Origin: Hofstenia miamia
Taxonomy: Eukaryota > Xenacoelomorpha > Acoela
Length of the DNA: 64,000 bases
NCBI GenBank assembly: GCA_004352715.1
Contig: SCFE01000058.1
Span: 358,826-422,825, forward strand
Reading direction: 5' to 3'
Below are positions 46,844 to 58,400 of the stretch, one piece after another (position 1 is the first letter of the stretch; each line of letters opens with the position of its first letter). A program made the position numbers and the translations under genes. The notes below the pieces were generated by a model. That model saw nothing but the letters and a program-made list of their open reading frames with translations, made no database searches and had not been told where the DNA came from.

Positions 46844-47843
46844 NNNNNNNNNNNNNNNNNNNNNNNNNNNNNNNNNNNNNNNNNNNNNNNNNNNNNNNNN
46901 NNNNNNNNNNNNNNNNNNNNNNNNNNNNNNNNNNNNNNNNNNNNNNNNNNNNNNNNNNNNNNNNNNNNNNNNNNNNNNNNNNNNNNNNNNNNNNNNNNNN
47001 NNNNNNNNNNNNNNNNNNNNNNNNNNNNNNNNNNNNNNNNNNNNNNNNNNNNNNNNNNNNNNNNNNNNNNNNNNNNNNNNNNNNNNNNNNNNNNNNNNNN
47101 NNNNNNNNNNNNNNNNNNNNNNNNNNNNNNNNNNNNNNNNNNNNNNNNNNNNNNNNNNNNNNNNNNNNNNNNNNNNNNNNNNNNNNNNNNNNNNNNNNNN
47201 NNNNNNNNNNNNNNNNNNNNNNNNNNNNNNNNNNNNNNNNNNNNNNNNNNNNNNNNNNNNNNNNNNNNNNNNNNNNNNNNNNNNNNNNNNNNNNNNNNNN
47301 NNNNNNNNNNNNNNNNNNNNNNNNNNNNNNNNNNNNNNNNNNNNNNNNNNNNNNNNNNNNNNNNNNNNNNNNNNNNNNNNNNNNNNNNNNNNNNNNNNNN
47401 NNNNNNNNNNNNNNNNNNNNNNNNNNNNNNNNNNNNNNNNNNNNNNNNNNNNNNNNNNNNNNNNNNNNNNNNNNNNNNNNNNNNNNNNNNNNNNNNNNNN
47501 NNNNNNNNNNNNNNNNNNNNNNNNNNNNNNNNNNNNNNNNNNNNNNNNNNNNNNNNNNNNNNNNNNNNNNNNNNNNNNNNNNNNNNNNNNNNNNNNNNNN
47601 NNNNNNNNNNNNNNNNNNNNNNNNNNNNNNNNNNNNNNNNNNNNNNNNNNNNNNNNNNNNNNNNNNNNNNNNNNNNNNNNNNNNNNNNNNNNNNNNNNNN
47701 NNNNNNNNNNNNNNNNNNNNNNNNNNNNNNNNNNNNNNNNNNNNNNNNNNNNNNNNNNNNNNNNNNNNNNNNNNNNNNNNNNNNNNNNNNNNNNNNNNNN
47801 NNNNNNNNNNNNNNNNNNNNNNNNNNNNNNNNNNNNNNNNNNN
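46844..47843. other. Assembly gap, 1000 N
   Basis: Run of exactly 1000 N inside a LINE. Confidence 0.99.
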
Positions 47844-49159
47844 GGCTTGAACTGATTTTATCAATGTTTGTTTTGCAGAATTAGATCACTGCTAATGGCA
47901 TTCATATAAAACAAAAATGAAAAACTGCAAAAGAAATAGTTCAAATATTTTAGCTCTTTATGCACGACGTTTTTATGCTCAATGTTTAATGCAATGGTAA
48001 TAACTGTCAAAGAGCTAATTTTTTTGAAAGTATAAAAATAGACATAATTTGAATAATTTTGAAAATATTTAAAATAAAAACAAAATATAAGCCTCATTAA
48101 TATACAATCCAGTTGCATTTTAAATAGTCAAAAAATGTATTGATACATTTTAAACTTTACTTGTATTAAAGGGTTTTGACTTAACAATAAAATTAGCAAA
48201 ATGTTGAAACAGCTTAATATACTGAAAATATAGTTTTGGGTGACCTCACCCCCCTCTTTTGGAATCAGCTGTGAAAACTTAACAAAAATTTTGTCTTTTC
48301 CTCAAAATTAAAAATTTTTCACTTTACTTCAAGATGTTAGAAAACATATTGCTACTAAAAACAGATGATTACATTTTGCGTAGACTTACTTTTGTTCAAA
48401 AAAACTTTTTTGTAATTTTTTGTTCTGTAAAAATGTGTGTCAGCCTCTCTGTTTTAAGAATCCTAAACGCGCTTCTGATTGATAGCTGTTAAACCTAAAG
48501 AAGAAAAACAATTTATAATTTTATCCATAAATAATATAATCCAAAGAATAGCATGACAAAATTTCATCAGACAATGTCAGCTTGCATAATGCAGTTAAAT
48601 CATAAATAAATCATTCATTAATAACTCTGTGACCTGACGCTACTTAGGCCTTAAAAATCTCAATTTTTGAACAAATAAGGCTTGCATGTTAATCCATTTA
48701 TATAACAGAAGATACAAGTCAATTTATAAGTCTTTCATAGCAAAAAAAGTAGATTAAAACACGCTTTAAATCCATGATAGCATGGAGTAAATGTCAGATC
48801 AGACTACAGAGAGATATAAGCAAAACTATTAAAACACAGAAAAGAATAAGCTTCTTCATCTCAAAAACATAACGCGCTACAAAAAAACGGACTTCAGTTT
48901 TGAAATCAGCATCAAAAAGTACACCAGATACACATGATCATCAGCTTGATGAAAATTGTTGTTGACGAGTGTAATTGGTTAATAATAAATGGGAAACATA
49001 ACAAAGCAGCAATATAAGGTAATGAGACTCCGATTTTTAAAAAACTGATGAGGTCATCAGAAGCAGTTTTTTTTGCTCATTCCAGATTAAAAAACAATTT
49101 TTGCGAACCATTCATTATTTCAAAAGTGATAAATATTTTTAATATAGCTTATACTTATT
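47844..49159. other. No gene seen
   Basis: AT-rich; only short frames without motifs. Confidence 0.4.
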
Positions 49160-50159
49160 NNNNNNNNNNNNNNNNNNNNNNNNNNNNNNNNNNNNNNNNN
49201 NNNNNNNNNNNNNNNNNNNNNNNNNNNNNNNNNNNNNNNNNNNNNNNNNNNNNNNNNNNNNNNNNNNNNNNNNNNNNNNNNNNNNNNNNNNNNNNNNNNN
49301 NNNNNNNNNNNNNNNNNNNNNNNNNNNNNNNNNNNNNNNNNNNNNNNNNNNNNNNNNNNNNNNNNNNNNNNNNNNNNNNNNNNNNNNNNNNNNNNNNNNN
49401 NNNNNNNNNNNNNNNNNNNNNNNNNNNNNNNNNNNNNNNNNNNNNNNNNNNNNNNNNNNNNNNNNNNNNNNNNNNNNNNNNNNNNNNNNNNNNNNNNNNN
49501 NNNNNNNNNNNNNNNNNNNNNNNNNNNNNNNNNNNNNNNNNNNNNNNNNNNNNNNNNNNNNNNNNNNNNNNNNNNNNNNNNNNNNNNNNNNNNNNNNNNN
49601 NNNNNNNNNNNNNNNNNNNNNNNNNNNNNNNNNNNNNNNNNNNNNNNNNNNNNNNNNNNNNNNNNNNNNNNNNNNNNNNNNNNNNNNNNNNNNNNNNNNN
49701 NNNNNNNNNNNNNNNNNNNNNNNNNNNNNNNNNNNNNNNNNNNNNNNNNNNNNNNNNNNNNNNNNNNNNNNNNNNNNNNNNNNNNNNNNNNNNNNNNNNN
49801 NNNNNNNNNNNNNNNNNNNNNNNNNNNNNNNNNNNNNNNNNNNNNNNNNNNNNNNNNNNNNNNNNNNNNNNNNNNNNNNNNNNNNNNNNNNNNNNNNNNN
49901 NNNNNNNNNNNNNNNNNNNNNNNNNNNNNNNNNNNNNNNNNNNNNNNNNNNNNNNNNNNNNNNNNNNNNNNNNNNNNNNNNNNNNNNNNNNNNNNNNNNN
50001 NNNNNNNNNNNNNNNNNNNNNNNNNNNNNNNNNNNNNNNNNNNNNNNNNNNNNNNNNNNNNNNNNNNNNNNNNNNNNNNNNNNNNNNNNNNNNNNNNNNN
50101 NNNNNNNNNNNNNNNNNNNNNNNNNNNNNNNNNNNNNNNNNNNNNNNNNNNNNNNNNNN
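49160..50159. other. Assembly gap, 1000 N
   Basis: Run of exactly 1000 N. Confidence 0.99.
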
Positions 50160-50530
50160 TTGTTTGCTAGTTTACATTTCATTATATGCCAAAATTTTCT
50201 ATAGGGTTTAAATCCGGTGAATTACCGGGCCACTGGAGAAGTTGAATGTTGTTATCAATGAACCACGTCTTACACTTTACATCTGTGTGGCAGGGGGCTG
50301 AATCTGCTGAAAAATATTTCGCAGGAATAAACGTTCATGAAGGTGGCTAACTTCTCCGCCAAAATTTGCAGATATCCCTGTGCATTTAGCCCTTGATTTT
50401 TTTCCAGAAATGTTATTCCACCCTTTCCTTTACGGCTGAAACATCCCCATACCATAATCGATTGGGGATGTTTCATAGTAGACAATCAAATTCTTCAGGC
50501 GATTTCAAACTGTTCTTACAGAAATACTAA
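50160..50530 (-). pseudogene. Tc1/mariner transposase fragment 1
   Basis: The minus strand reads HPQSIMVWGCFSRKGKGGIT, then after a shift DSAPCHTDVKCKTWF and LLQWPGNSPDLNPIENFW. The second Asp and final Glu of the DDE triad are present. The N-terminal part is missing and the 3' side runs into a gap. Confidence 0.85.
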
Positions 50531-52870
50531 TGGCATGTTGTTGTATTTCTTTCTGACCAGAAGTAGCAGGCATAAAACAGCAGCACTGATTAAACTAAGG
50601 AACAGGTAAGTATTGATAACAAGAACGTTTGATTATTGTGCCTATTTAATATTTTCTTGGAATACGGAATTTTCTTTATTCTTAGATTAGAAATTTCCAA
50701 TATTCTAAAAATAGTCAGATAAGTTAACTAGTATCTTTCCTGCAACAAATTATTAAATATTGAAACAGTGCATAATCTAAAAATTTAATTATTTTTATTT
50801 TGCCTAAAATTTACTCTTGATTTCAATTCTTTTGACGGGACTGTATATATATATATATATATATACATAAATTTATGGTTGCTTACTTGTTATTTTGTCA
50901 TAGTACCTAATATTTTCGGCCTAATTGTACTAAACACGCGCTGAATTTACCCTCTACTGATCATGTAAGCAAGTAGTTATTGGTGTTATGGCAACTAAAA
51001 ATTGCTGATCTTATTCTAAGGACCAATTCGAAATGATGTTTGTATATACTTATATATGAATTCAATTTTGCCTGGCGTTGTATGAATTTTCTGAAATTGG
51101 GATAATGGGTAGGCTCCCGATGTCTCATAGCATGATCGCACTGGTAATGGTATAAGTTCAGCAAAAATTAATATGCATTGGAAAGAGAAGGCTATCCGCA
51201 TCCCGCTTCTCTAACAACAAGACAAAAACGGGTACTATCATTAAAAAATGGTTAACCAAAAACGAGTTCTTTGTTAAAAATTTTATTACTTTATATTGTA
51301 AATGTGCATTTTTGTAATAGTTTTGTCCCAGATCATCACAAATTTTTGTGCCGAAAATGTAGTGACAAACTTCACGCAAATATCGTCCCTAAGATTTTCG
51401 GAATTCTGGTGCCTATGACGCATTGAGTGCATTTGTTATTTGACTGTACATTAAGTGTATGACTAAATTGACATTTTGAACATTTTTGCATGGCCATGTT
51501 ATAACATTTAGACCATCACTTTTTTTCAACAAATATTTTAACCCCCCCAAGCTTCATTTCTGGCAACAGTTTTTTAAGCTTTTTACCAACAAATTTTAAA
51601 TAAGAGGCTAAGAAAACTTAATTTTATAATTTTATTTTATTTTTAAGTAATGTCTACAAAATATTTCAATATTCTCACTATTGCAATAATGTGAACCAAT
51701 ATATATTAATATTTTGAAATTTTAGCGTACATTGTTATTCTTTAGTTCATTACATGTTTTAGTACAAATAAAACTACTAATTAGATTTATAGTTGTTAAA
51801 ACAGTTTTTTAGAGAGTGGTAGGTTTTAGATTTATAAACATACTTCATCATTTCTGAGTAATAATAACATTTAAACAATTATTTAATGTAGTTGAAAAAA
51901 AATCTGAAACTTGGCAAAAAAAACATTATTTCATATAAAAAATCTTTAAAGAAAAGAAGATCCATTCCTATTTTATTTTCTAGCATAGATTTGGTGACCA
52001 GAGTGCCTACTGAAACTACTATCATTGGAAGAAATCATGGCTTGGGTGAGGTATGCAAATCCAGACAAGCAAGATTTAAAATTGTTAGTTCTGAAGTAGC
52101 TCTGTGGTGCAATTAAGTAAGGGAAAATTTATGCACACAAAATATGGAGAAAGTAATTATATCTTACGATTCCTTCTTAAACCTCCTGATAATACTTGCA
52201 TATTCGAAGCAACACTTTTCGATATAAAAAACGCAAATGGGAAATGAGTATCAAAAGAAGACAAGCAAGTGTACCAAAAACAGTTAGAAACAGGTGGAAA
52301 AGTTGGTTTTGCATTCCCTGTAATAAGTTAATATTCATAAATCTTTACGAAGCCAAAACCGTTATGAGACAGTAGGGAACTTTAGTAGAAATGATACCAA
52401 CTGGTCTGATAAAAGTGAATCAGAAAATGAAACAAATGATGATCTTTATGAACCATATACAACTAATGTACCAATTAAACGTCAAAGCCATTACACACAT
52501 CAACTGTCAGATTAACAAAAAACAAAAATATTGGTTTATATTCTTGATGAAGAAATAAAACAAACTCTCAGACCAATTTCCGATTTTATAGCAGAACCCT
52601 GGAAGCAAATTTGATTCTCAAATATAATCTATCTAACTATGAAGATTTGGATATTCTGTTCAAAATTTTCCAAAAGCAGCAATTGTGAAATCTTTTTGGA
52701 GCAATGAGGAGCAATGAACCAAGTCACATTGACATTCGACGTAAAGGTATTTGTGCTGAAAGATCTGCGAAAGCAATGCAAAATATTCATTCTTATAGCT
52801 AATTGAAGTTTAGTTATGTATCATGGGTAATATAGTACATCCTAAGAAATCTCGATGCTTATAACACTTA
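50530..52870. other. Intergenic with coding-like debris
   Basis: Between about 51890 and 52800 the + strand has several short frames with protein-like composition (for example SLKKRRSIPILFSSIDLVT and RRKGICAERSAKAMQNIHSY). They are broken and unassigned; a dead transposon is the likeliest source. Confidence 0.3.
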
Positions 52871-52874
52871 TGTA

Positions 52875-54233
52875 CAGTACTGGCTAAATTTAGAAATTTT
52901 TGTATTTTACACTAAAAAACGAAATGTAGAAACAATATAATATCACAATGTAGAAACAATATGATAACACTGTGTAGAAAGTATATAGTTAATTCAGAAA
53001 AACTGACTAATATTTTGTATGTCCGCTATTATTGGCCAAACACGCAGCAATACGATTTGACATTGACTTGACCAGTTTTCTACAATAATAATCAGTAATT
53101 TCTGTGCACCATACCACTTTAATTTGCTCCTTTATATCGTCGAGTGATGTGCATTGGCGCTTGTTCAAACAGTTTTTGATGTGATGCCAGCAATTTTCTA
53201 TGACGTTGAGGTCTGGGGAGTTTCCCGGCCAGTTCTCAAGCAGCCGAAAGTCTTGTGATGCAATCCACTGTTTCACAATTTGGCGTTGTGGCAAGGCGCA
53301 TCATCTTGTTGTAGTACAGATGTTCCACGAAGCTGCATAAACATGGGAACTTTCTCCTGAATTATTTTGAGGTAGGCTTTGGTTGTGACTGTCTCGTTGT
53401 GAGAAACAAAATGCAGACCAGCACGCCCATTCACAGTTATAGCACCCCAAATCATCACAGAAGGTGCTGACCAGACAGTTTTTTGAGTGTAATGTGTGTT
53501 GAATCTTTTTTGTTTCTTGGTTGTTAAACGTGTGGTCACTATGATGTAAACTGGCAAATCTTGGATTCGTCACTACAGATTACTTGATGCCACATCTCAG
53601 GGGTGTATTGTTGGTATTTCCTGCAGAAGCACAACCGGTCTCGAATGTACTTTGAAGACAATCAGGGTTTGGCTGCTGGTTTGCATGATGGAAAGTCAAA
53701 GGTAGTATTCAATCGACGCCTAATGGTGCGTGTTGATACATTCTGCACTACCGCACCTAGATTTGCTTTGACTTCAGAAGATGAAGAGAATGGTTGATTG
53801 ACGATGTAACAGTGAATGAGACGGTCAGTATGAATGGTTGTCACTTTTGGTCTTCCAGACCGCTTGCGAGAGGAAAATTTTTTGCAGTTGCTGATAGTGA
53901 GTAACACCTCTGGATAACTAAGATATGGACATGCCCATTCTAACAGCTATAGCGCGATAATTGTACCCCTCCTCGTATAAGATAGGAATTTGAGCACGAT
54001 TTGTTGGTGAAATTTCAATATCACAGCCCATATTTCAAACTATAATGATAGTGCTTTTTCAGTGAAAATGTATTGTGTGTAAATCTAATGTTATGTTTAT
54101 TTGATTGGCTAAATGAATCTGTTGTAAATTCTAAGAAAAAATTGGGAATTCCAGGAATTTTACGAAGTTTCCGGGAAATAGCATAAAACACGCTTTAGAA
54201 AGGCTATTGTTCCCAAACTTTTGGCCAGTACTG
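52875..54233 (-). mobile_element. Tc1-like transposon, 1359 bp, nearly complete
   Basis: Bounded by TA on both sides (52873-52874 and 54234-54235). Terminal repeats start CAGTACTGGCTAAA on the left and, inward, CAGTACTGGCCAAAA on the right. The size and TA target are those of the Tc1 family. Confidence 0.88.
53007..54030 (-). pseudogene. Tc1 transposase with frameshifts
   Basis: N-terminal DNA-binding part at 53907-53662: KRSGRPKVTTIHTDRLIHCY and VSTRTIRRRL. The catalytic part has SDES (about 53568), VMIWGAITVNGRAG, QQDDAPCHNA and LLENWPGNSPDLNVIENCWH, the D, D and E of the triad. At least two frame changes (near 53600 and 53285) separate the parts, so no active enzyme is encoded, although the motifs are intact. 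Confidence 0.88.
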
Positions 54234-54239
54234 TACATT

Positions 54240-54890
54240 AACATAGAATTACATTTCATTACAAACTTTCAAAAAAATTAACAGGCTTATTTGTGGTTTG
54301 TAGTATAGTTGCTTAAGAGTAATAAACTTTGCGGCTTAGCGAATCCTGTTCTTGCGGGTTCCGTGCCCATCAATTAAAAAATTTGGTAATCAACATAATA
54401 ATAAATTTGTGTATTGAGTTTGGAAACCTAAAACTTCAAAATGGAATTCGTGCTATGACCTAAACAACCCACCTGTTGAGAAAATTCCGAAGATTTCAGG
54501 GACATTTTATCTGCATTTTATATTTAAAGAGATTTGCGTTTTTGCTAGTTGCTATAATATATTCAATTTTGACATCCAGGAATAAAAACTGTGTATTTCT
54601 TCAATTATTAGAATATTTAGATTTGTCTAAGCCGATTTTTAACAGATCTAGTTGAGAGTCACGGAGTAAAATGGCATTCTTTAACTAATTTCGCATAAAA
54701 TGTTTGAATAGTATACTATTATAAAATTTGCTAAAATGCTAAAAGTATAAGTACACTTTGTATATATTCAAGTGCAAGAGATCAATATCATCATAGGTCA
54801 TTAATACACGCATTCTCAAAACAAACAGGTTTTGTGAAACATATTTATGTATAAAAAACTTAAACAGGTTAATATGTGCTAGTTGTTAGG
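54240..54890. other. Upstream of gene B, no gene seen
   Basis: AT-rich with no recognisable exon or element. Confidence 0.4.
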
Positions 54891-54894
54891 TTGC

Positions 54895-54934
54895 GATGAC
54901 GTGCTATTGCTTGTAATTGGCTGCAAAGTATATA
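54895..54934 (+). promoter_or_regulatory. Shared upstream element of gene B with ATTGG and TATA-like sequence
   Basis: GATGACGTGCTATT at 54895-54908 is identical to the gene A copy. ATTGG follows at 54916-54920 and a TATATAT stretch at about 54929-54935. The ATG is at 55019, giving room for a start site and a short 5' leader. Spacing to the ATG (124 versus 133 bp) is nearly the same in both genes. Confidence 0.6.
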
Positions 54935-55018
54935 TTTTGTTAAGACACGTTGAAACTGTGAAAACAAGTGAAGACAGCCAAATAGAAATCGGTGGAACAA
55001 AGTTTGACTATATTCAAG

Positions 55019-55077
55019 ATGAAAAAGCTTTTGTTAAGTAGTTACCTATTGTTTTCCCTTTACTGCTTAGCATGCGG
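55019..55077 (+). CDS. Gene B exon 1: signal peptide
   Basis: The exon encodes MKKLLLSSYLLFSLYCLAC plus two bases of a glycine codon: lysines, a long hydrophobic core, then A-C-G as a plausible cleavage site. The donor is GTAAGT at 55078. As in gene A the exon junction falls at the predicted cleavage point. Confidence 0.86.
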
Positions 55078-55089
55078 GTAAGTTTTTAC

Positions 55090-55120
<31 letters not shown>

Positions 55121-55371
55121 CTGGCGCTAAATAATTTAGTGATGCGTACATTTGACATTATATATAAAGTACGTATTTAGCGGCAATAATTTTAACCGTA
55201 ATATACAGAAACAATTTCTATTCTGATTTATTAAAAAAATTTTGTGTATACGCAATATCTCAAAATAAAGATCATAGGCTTGCTAAGAAACTAATTTCTT
55301 CATACCAACTGTTGCCTGGTGCTATCTACAATTTGAAAACGACGTTAGATATGTACCAGCATTTTCTAGGG

Positions 55372-55405
<34 letters not shown>

Positions 55406-58400
55406 TAAACAAGAACCGAATTAAACGTTTAATAATATAAAACAAAATAAGAATGGCAAATTAATGCCTGAAATTAAAAGTTAATTAGTTAATTTTTGCA
55501 TTTCAATTTCCATTTAACTATTTTAAACAAGTCTAAAGGAATATTGAAAAAATTAAAACATGGATATCTGNNNNNNNNNNNNNTATATATATATATATAT
55601 ATATATATATCATAAACAAGAACCGAATTAAACGTTTAATAATATAAAACAAAATAAGAATGGCAAATTAATGCCTGAAATTAAAAGTTAATTAGTTAAT
55701 TTTTGCATTTCAATTTCCATTTAACTATTTTAAACAAGTCTAAAGGAATATTGAAAAAATTAAAACATGGATATCTGCATAGTCAATTTTAATGCAGTTG
55801 AAATTGAATTCTCTACTTTTAAAGATCTTTTGCTACAGTTCTAAAAGATAAATCAAAAATTAGATATTATGAAGACTTTCTACATAGTATGAAGTGTCAG
55901 AAAATTTGGCTATTAATATATCATATTGGAAAAATACCAATATTTCTAATGATATTTACAGGTTGTATATTTAGGAACCAAGATCTATGTGAAGATCTCG
56001 ACTGTGTAAGTCATTCATGAACTATTAACAATCTCGTAGTAATTAACTAAGAACGATGGGTTCCAATTGCAAAACAACAGAAAAATCGTCTTAAAATTTG
56101 TTAGAGATTAGCAAAAAATTAATTGTAAATTTGTAGTTATACGTGGCCTTTTACACAGTTGCATACAATGCAAATAATACCTCATCTTTTGTATAAATAT
56201 TAATCTACTTTCATGTTTTTCAGAAAAATTATTTTTAAATTGCATCGTAATTTTTCAGTAAAAATCATTGATTAATGAAACTAAGGTGTAAATTTGGGAG
56301 AGCAGAGACACGGAAGTTTGAGCTTAAATTTAATTATTTTAGGACAGAGCATTATAAAGATCATCTTTGGCAAGCAACTCATTAATATATATGCATTTAT
56401 TAGAGTAGCAAGTAGTCGCTGCAATATTATTTTCACTTGTGTATATATGATAAATTTACTTTATGAAACTATTAAACTAACTATTACAATTTAGTTAAAC
56501 AAGAAGTTCTTTGGCTTACAAGAAAAAGTTTTATCGGTAAGTAGTTGGTTTTCACAATCTCTTCATTTAGATATTTATTAATTTTTAATACGGAAGATCT
56601 AAGTTTAGATTTGAATAGAACTATATCATCAATATAAATGTCATCTGGATTTGATTACTTATATTATGATAATTGAAAAATATGAAATTCATGCAATTGT
56701 AAATTATATTCGAAATCATCAATCGCAATTTCTCAAATGCGTAATAAGACTTGCATTTAATATAGGATCTTGCGGGACCGCGGCCGATGCCTTTGCGGCT
56801 CAGTTCCAAGTGGGATACGGGAAAAATTTTTGCTATTAATATAATATATATGTACTATCTCCAACTGTATTCAACTTGATTAATAATCCGTAGTTGGATT
56901 GTACTTATTTTTAGAAAGGAACGCAATGTTACTGTTTCTGAAAATCTAAATTGAATTATCATTGCAAACAATCTAAGATTGCAAATTTGCCACATTTTTA
57001 GTATTGAAAAGTTGGGTATGAAACATAACTGTAGTTGACGATAATTTCTAAGATTCTTCAACTAATTTGTCAAAAAAATGAATCATCAATGCATATTCTA
57101 TTTTTTATTTTTAAATGAATTTTATGAACATAGCAAAATACTATAACCAATGCAAACTGGGCCTAAAAGCCAATACCTCAGCTCTTCAAAACACGCAATT
57201 TCTATATTTTGCGAGCGATTTAAAGCAATATATGTGAAATCGTGGTAAATCCATAAACACTGAGTTTTATTGTAAAAATCCGTGCTCACACACCCATACT
57301 AAACGGACATTACTCGCTTTTGTATCTGATTCATTGCAATTTGCAGTTGACTATGAGAAATTTTCAGGTTTATAATACAGGTATATTACGCATCTGAATC
57401 TTCTGAAAGTCTTGGATATTTTGATATCCAATGAATACAAAATCAGTAAATATATTAAGTGGCTGTTGAATAAAAAAATTACATTTTTAATCCACATCTT
57501 TCTCAGTATTGAGCTGCTAAGAAAAGAAAATAATGTAAATAGACTTTGTATGTATTTTACTTTATGTATTTTAGTTTGATACAACTATAAACAACTTGAA
57601 GAAAGATGTAGACAAAGTAAGCCAAGTTAATATTTGCTCATATAATTGGAAAATACTTAGTTAATGATTGATGTTGGCGGAATTTTAATAAAGGTAAGTA
57701 GCTATTATATAAATTTCTAAAGCATATGGATTTTAAATTAATATTTTTATGCTAATTAATTGAGATTATGTTCCAAATATATCTAGTCTGAAAAAAAATA
57801 TTTATTATTTCAAATTAAAATTATTAAATAAATACTGACGAAGGACAATTTCAGTTTTGTAGATTTATCATTTTGTATTCTTCCAAAGGTTTATTTTGCA
57901 CAATAAACTCATTGTTGCTAAAAATAAAATTCAACTGAAGAATTAAACTTACTAGGATGATTCGGGATATTAAAATCATATTTTCCCTAAGCAAATTTTC
58001 GAAAACACTAGGTTTGAATATTTAAAATTTAATAGTTAATCCGTCATATAAAGTAAAGACTTAAATACTAAATTTTACCAAAATGTTATTCTCTTACTAC
58101 TGGTGAGTTTGTGGAATATTTTCAAAATACAACATATTGTATAAGTATAAGAACATTGAAATACTATTTGTATTTTTGAGCTTAAAAAAAATAAATGATG
58201 CGATGGAAATACATGAGTTATGTCGAATTTCACTCTATGAATCAATTGAATTGCATTTCTAGCAATTAATAAATCAAATCTACATTAAATTATCTTGTAA
58301 TATGTGTAAATTATTTCAGGATTGTTTCGTTTGCTATTTATGAAATTTACGACACATTCATATGATTGAAATGAACTGTTAGAAATGTGAGCCGCATATA

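Noticed and set aside
46346-47884. Long + strand frames through the N gap
   Set aside because: Length comes from 1000 N; the real signal is the minus-strand REL endonuclease.
57347-57367. Candidate 21-nt exon LTMRNFQ in gene B intron 3
   Set aside because: Phase 0 and a CAG acceptor, but the donor GTTTAT is poor and it would interrupt the heptad register between exons 3 and 4.
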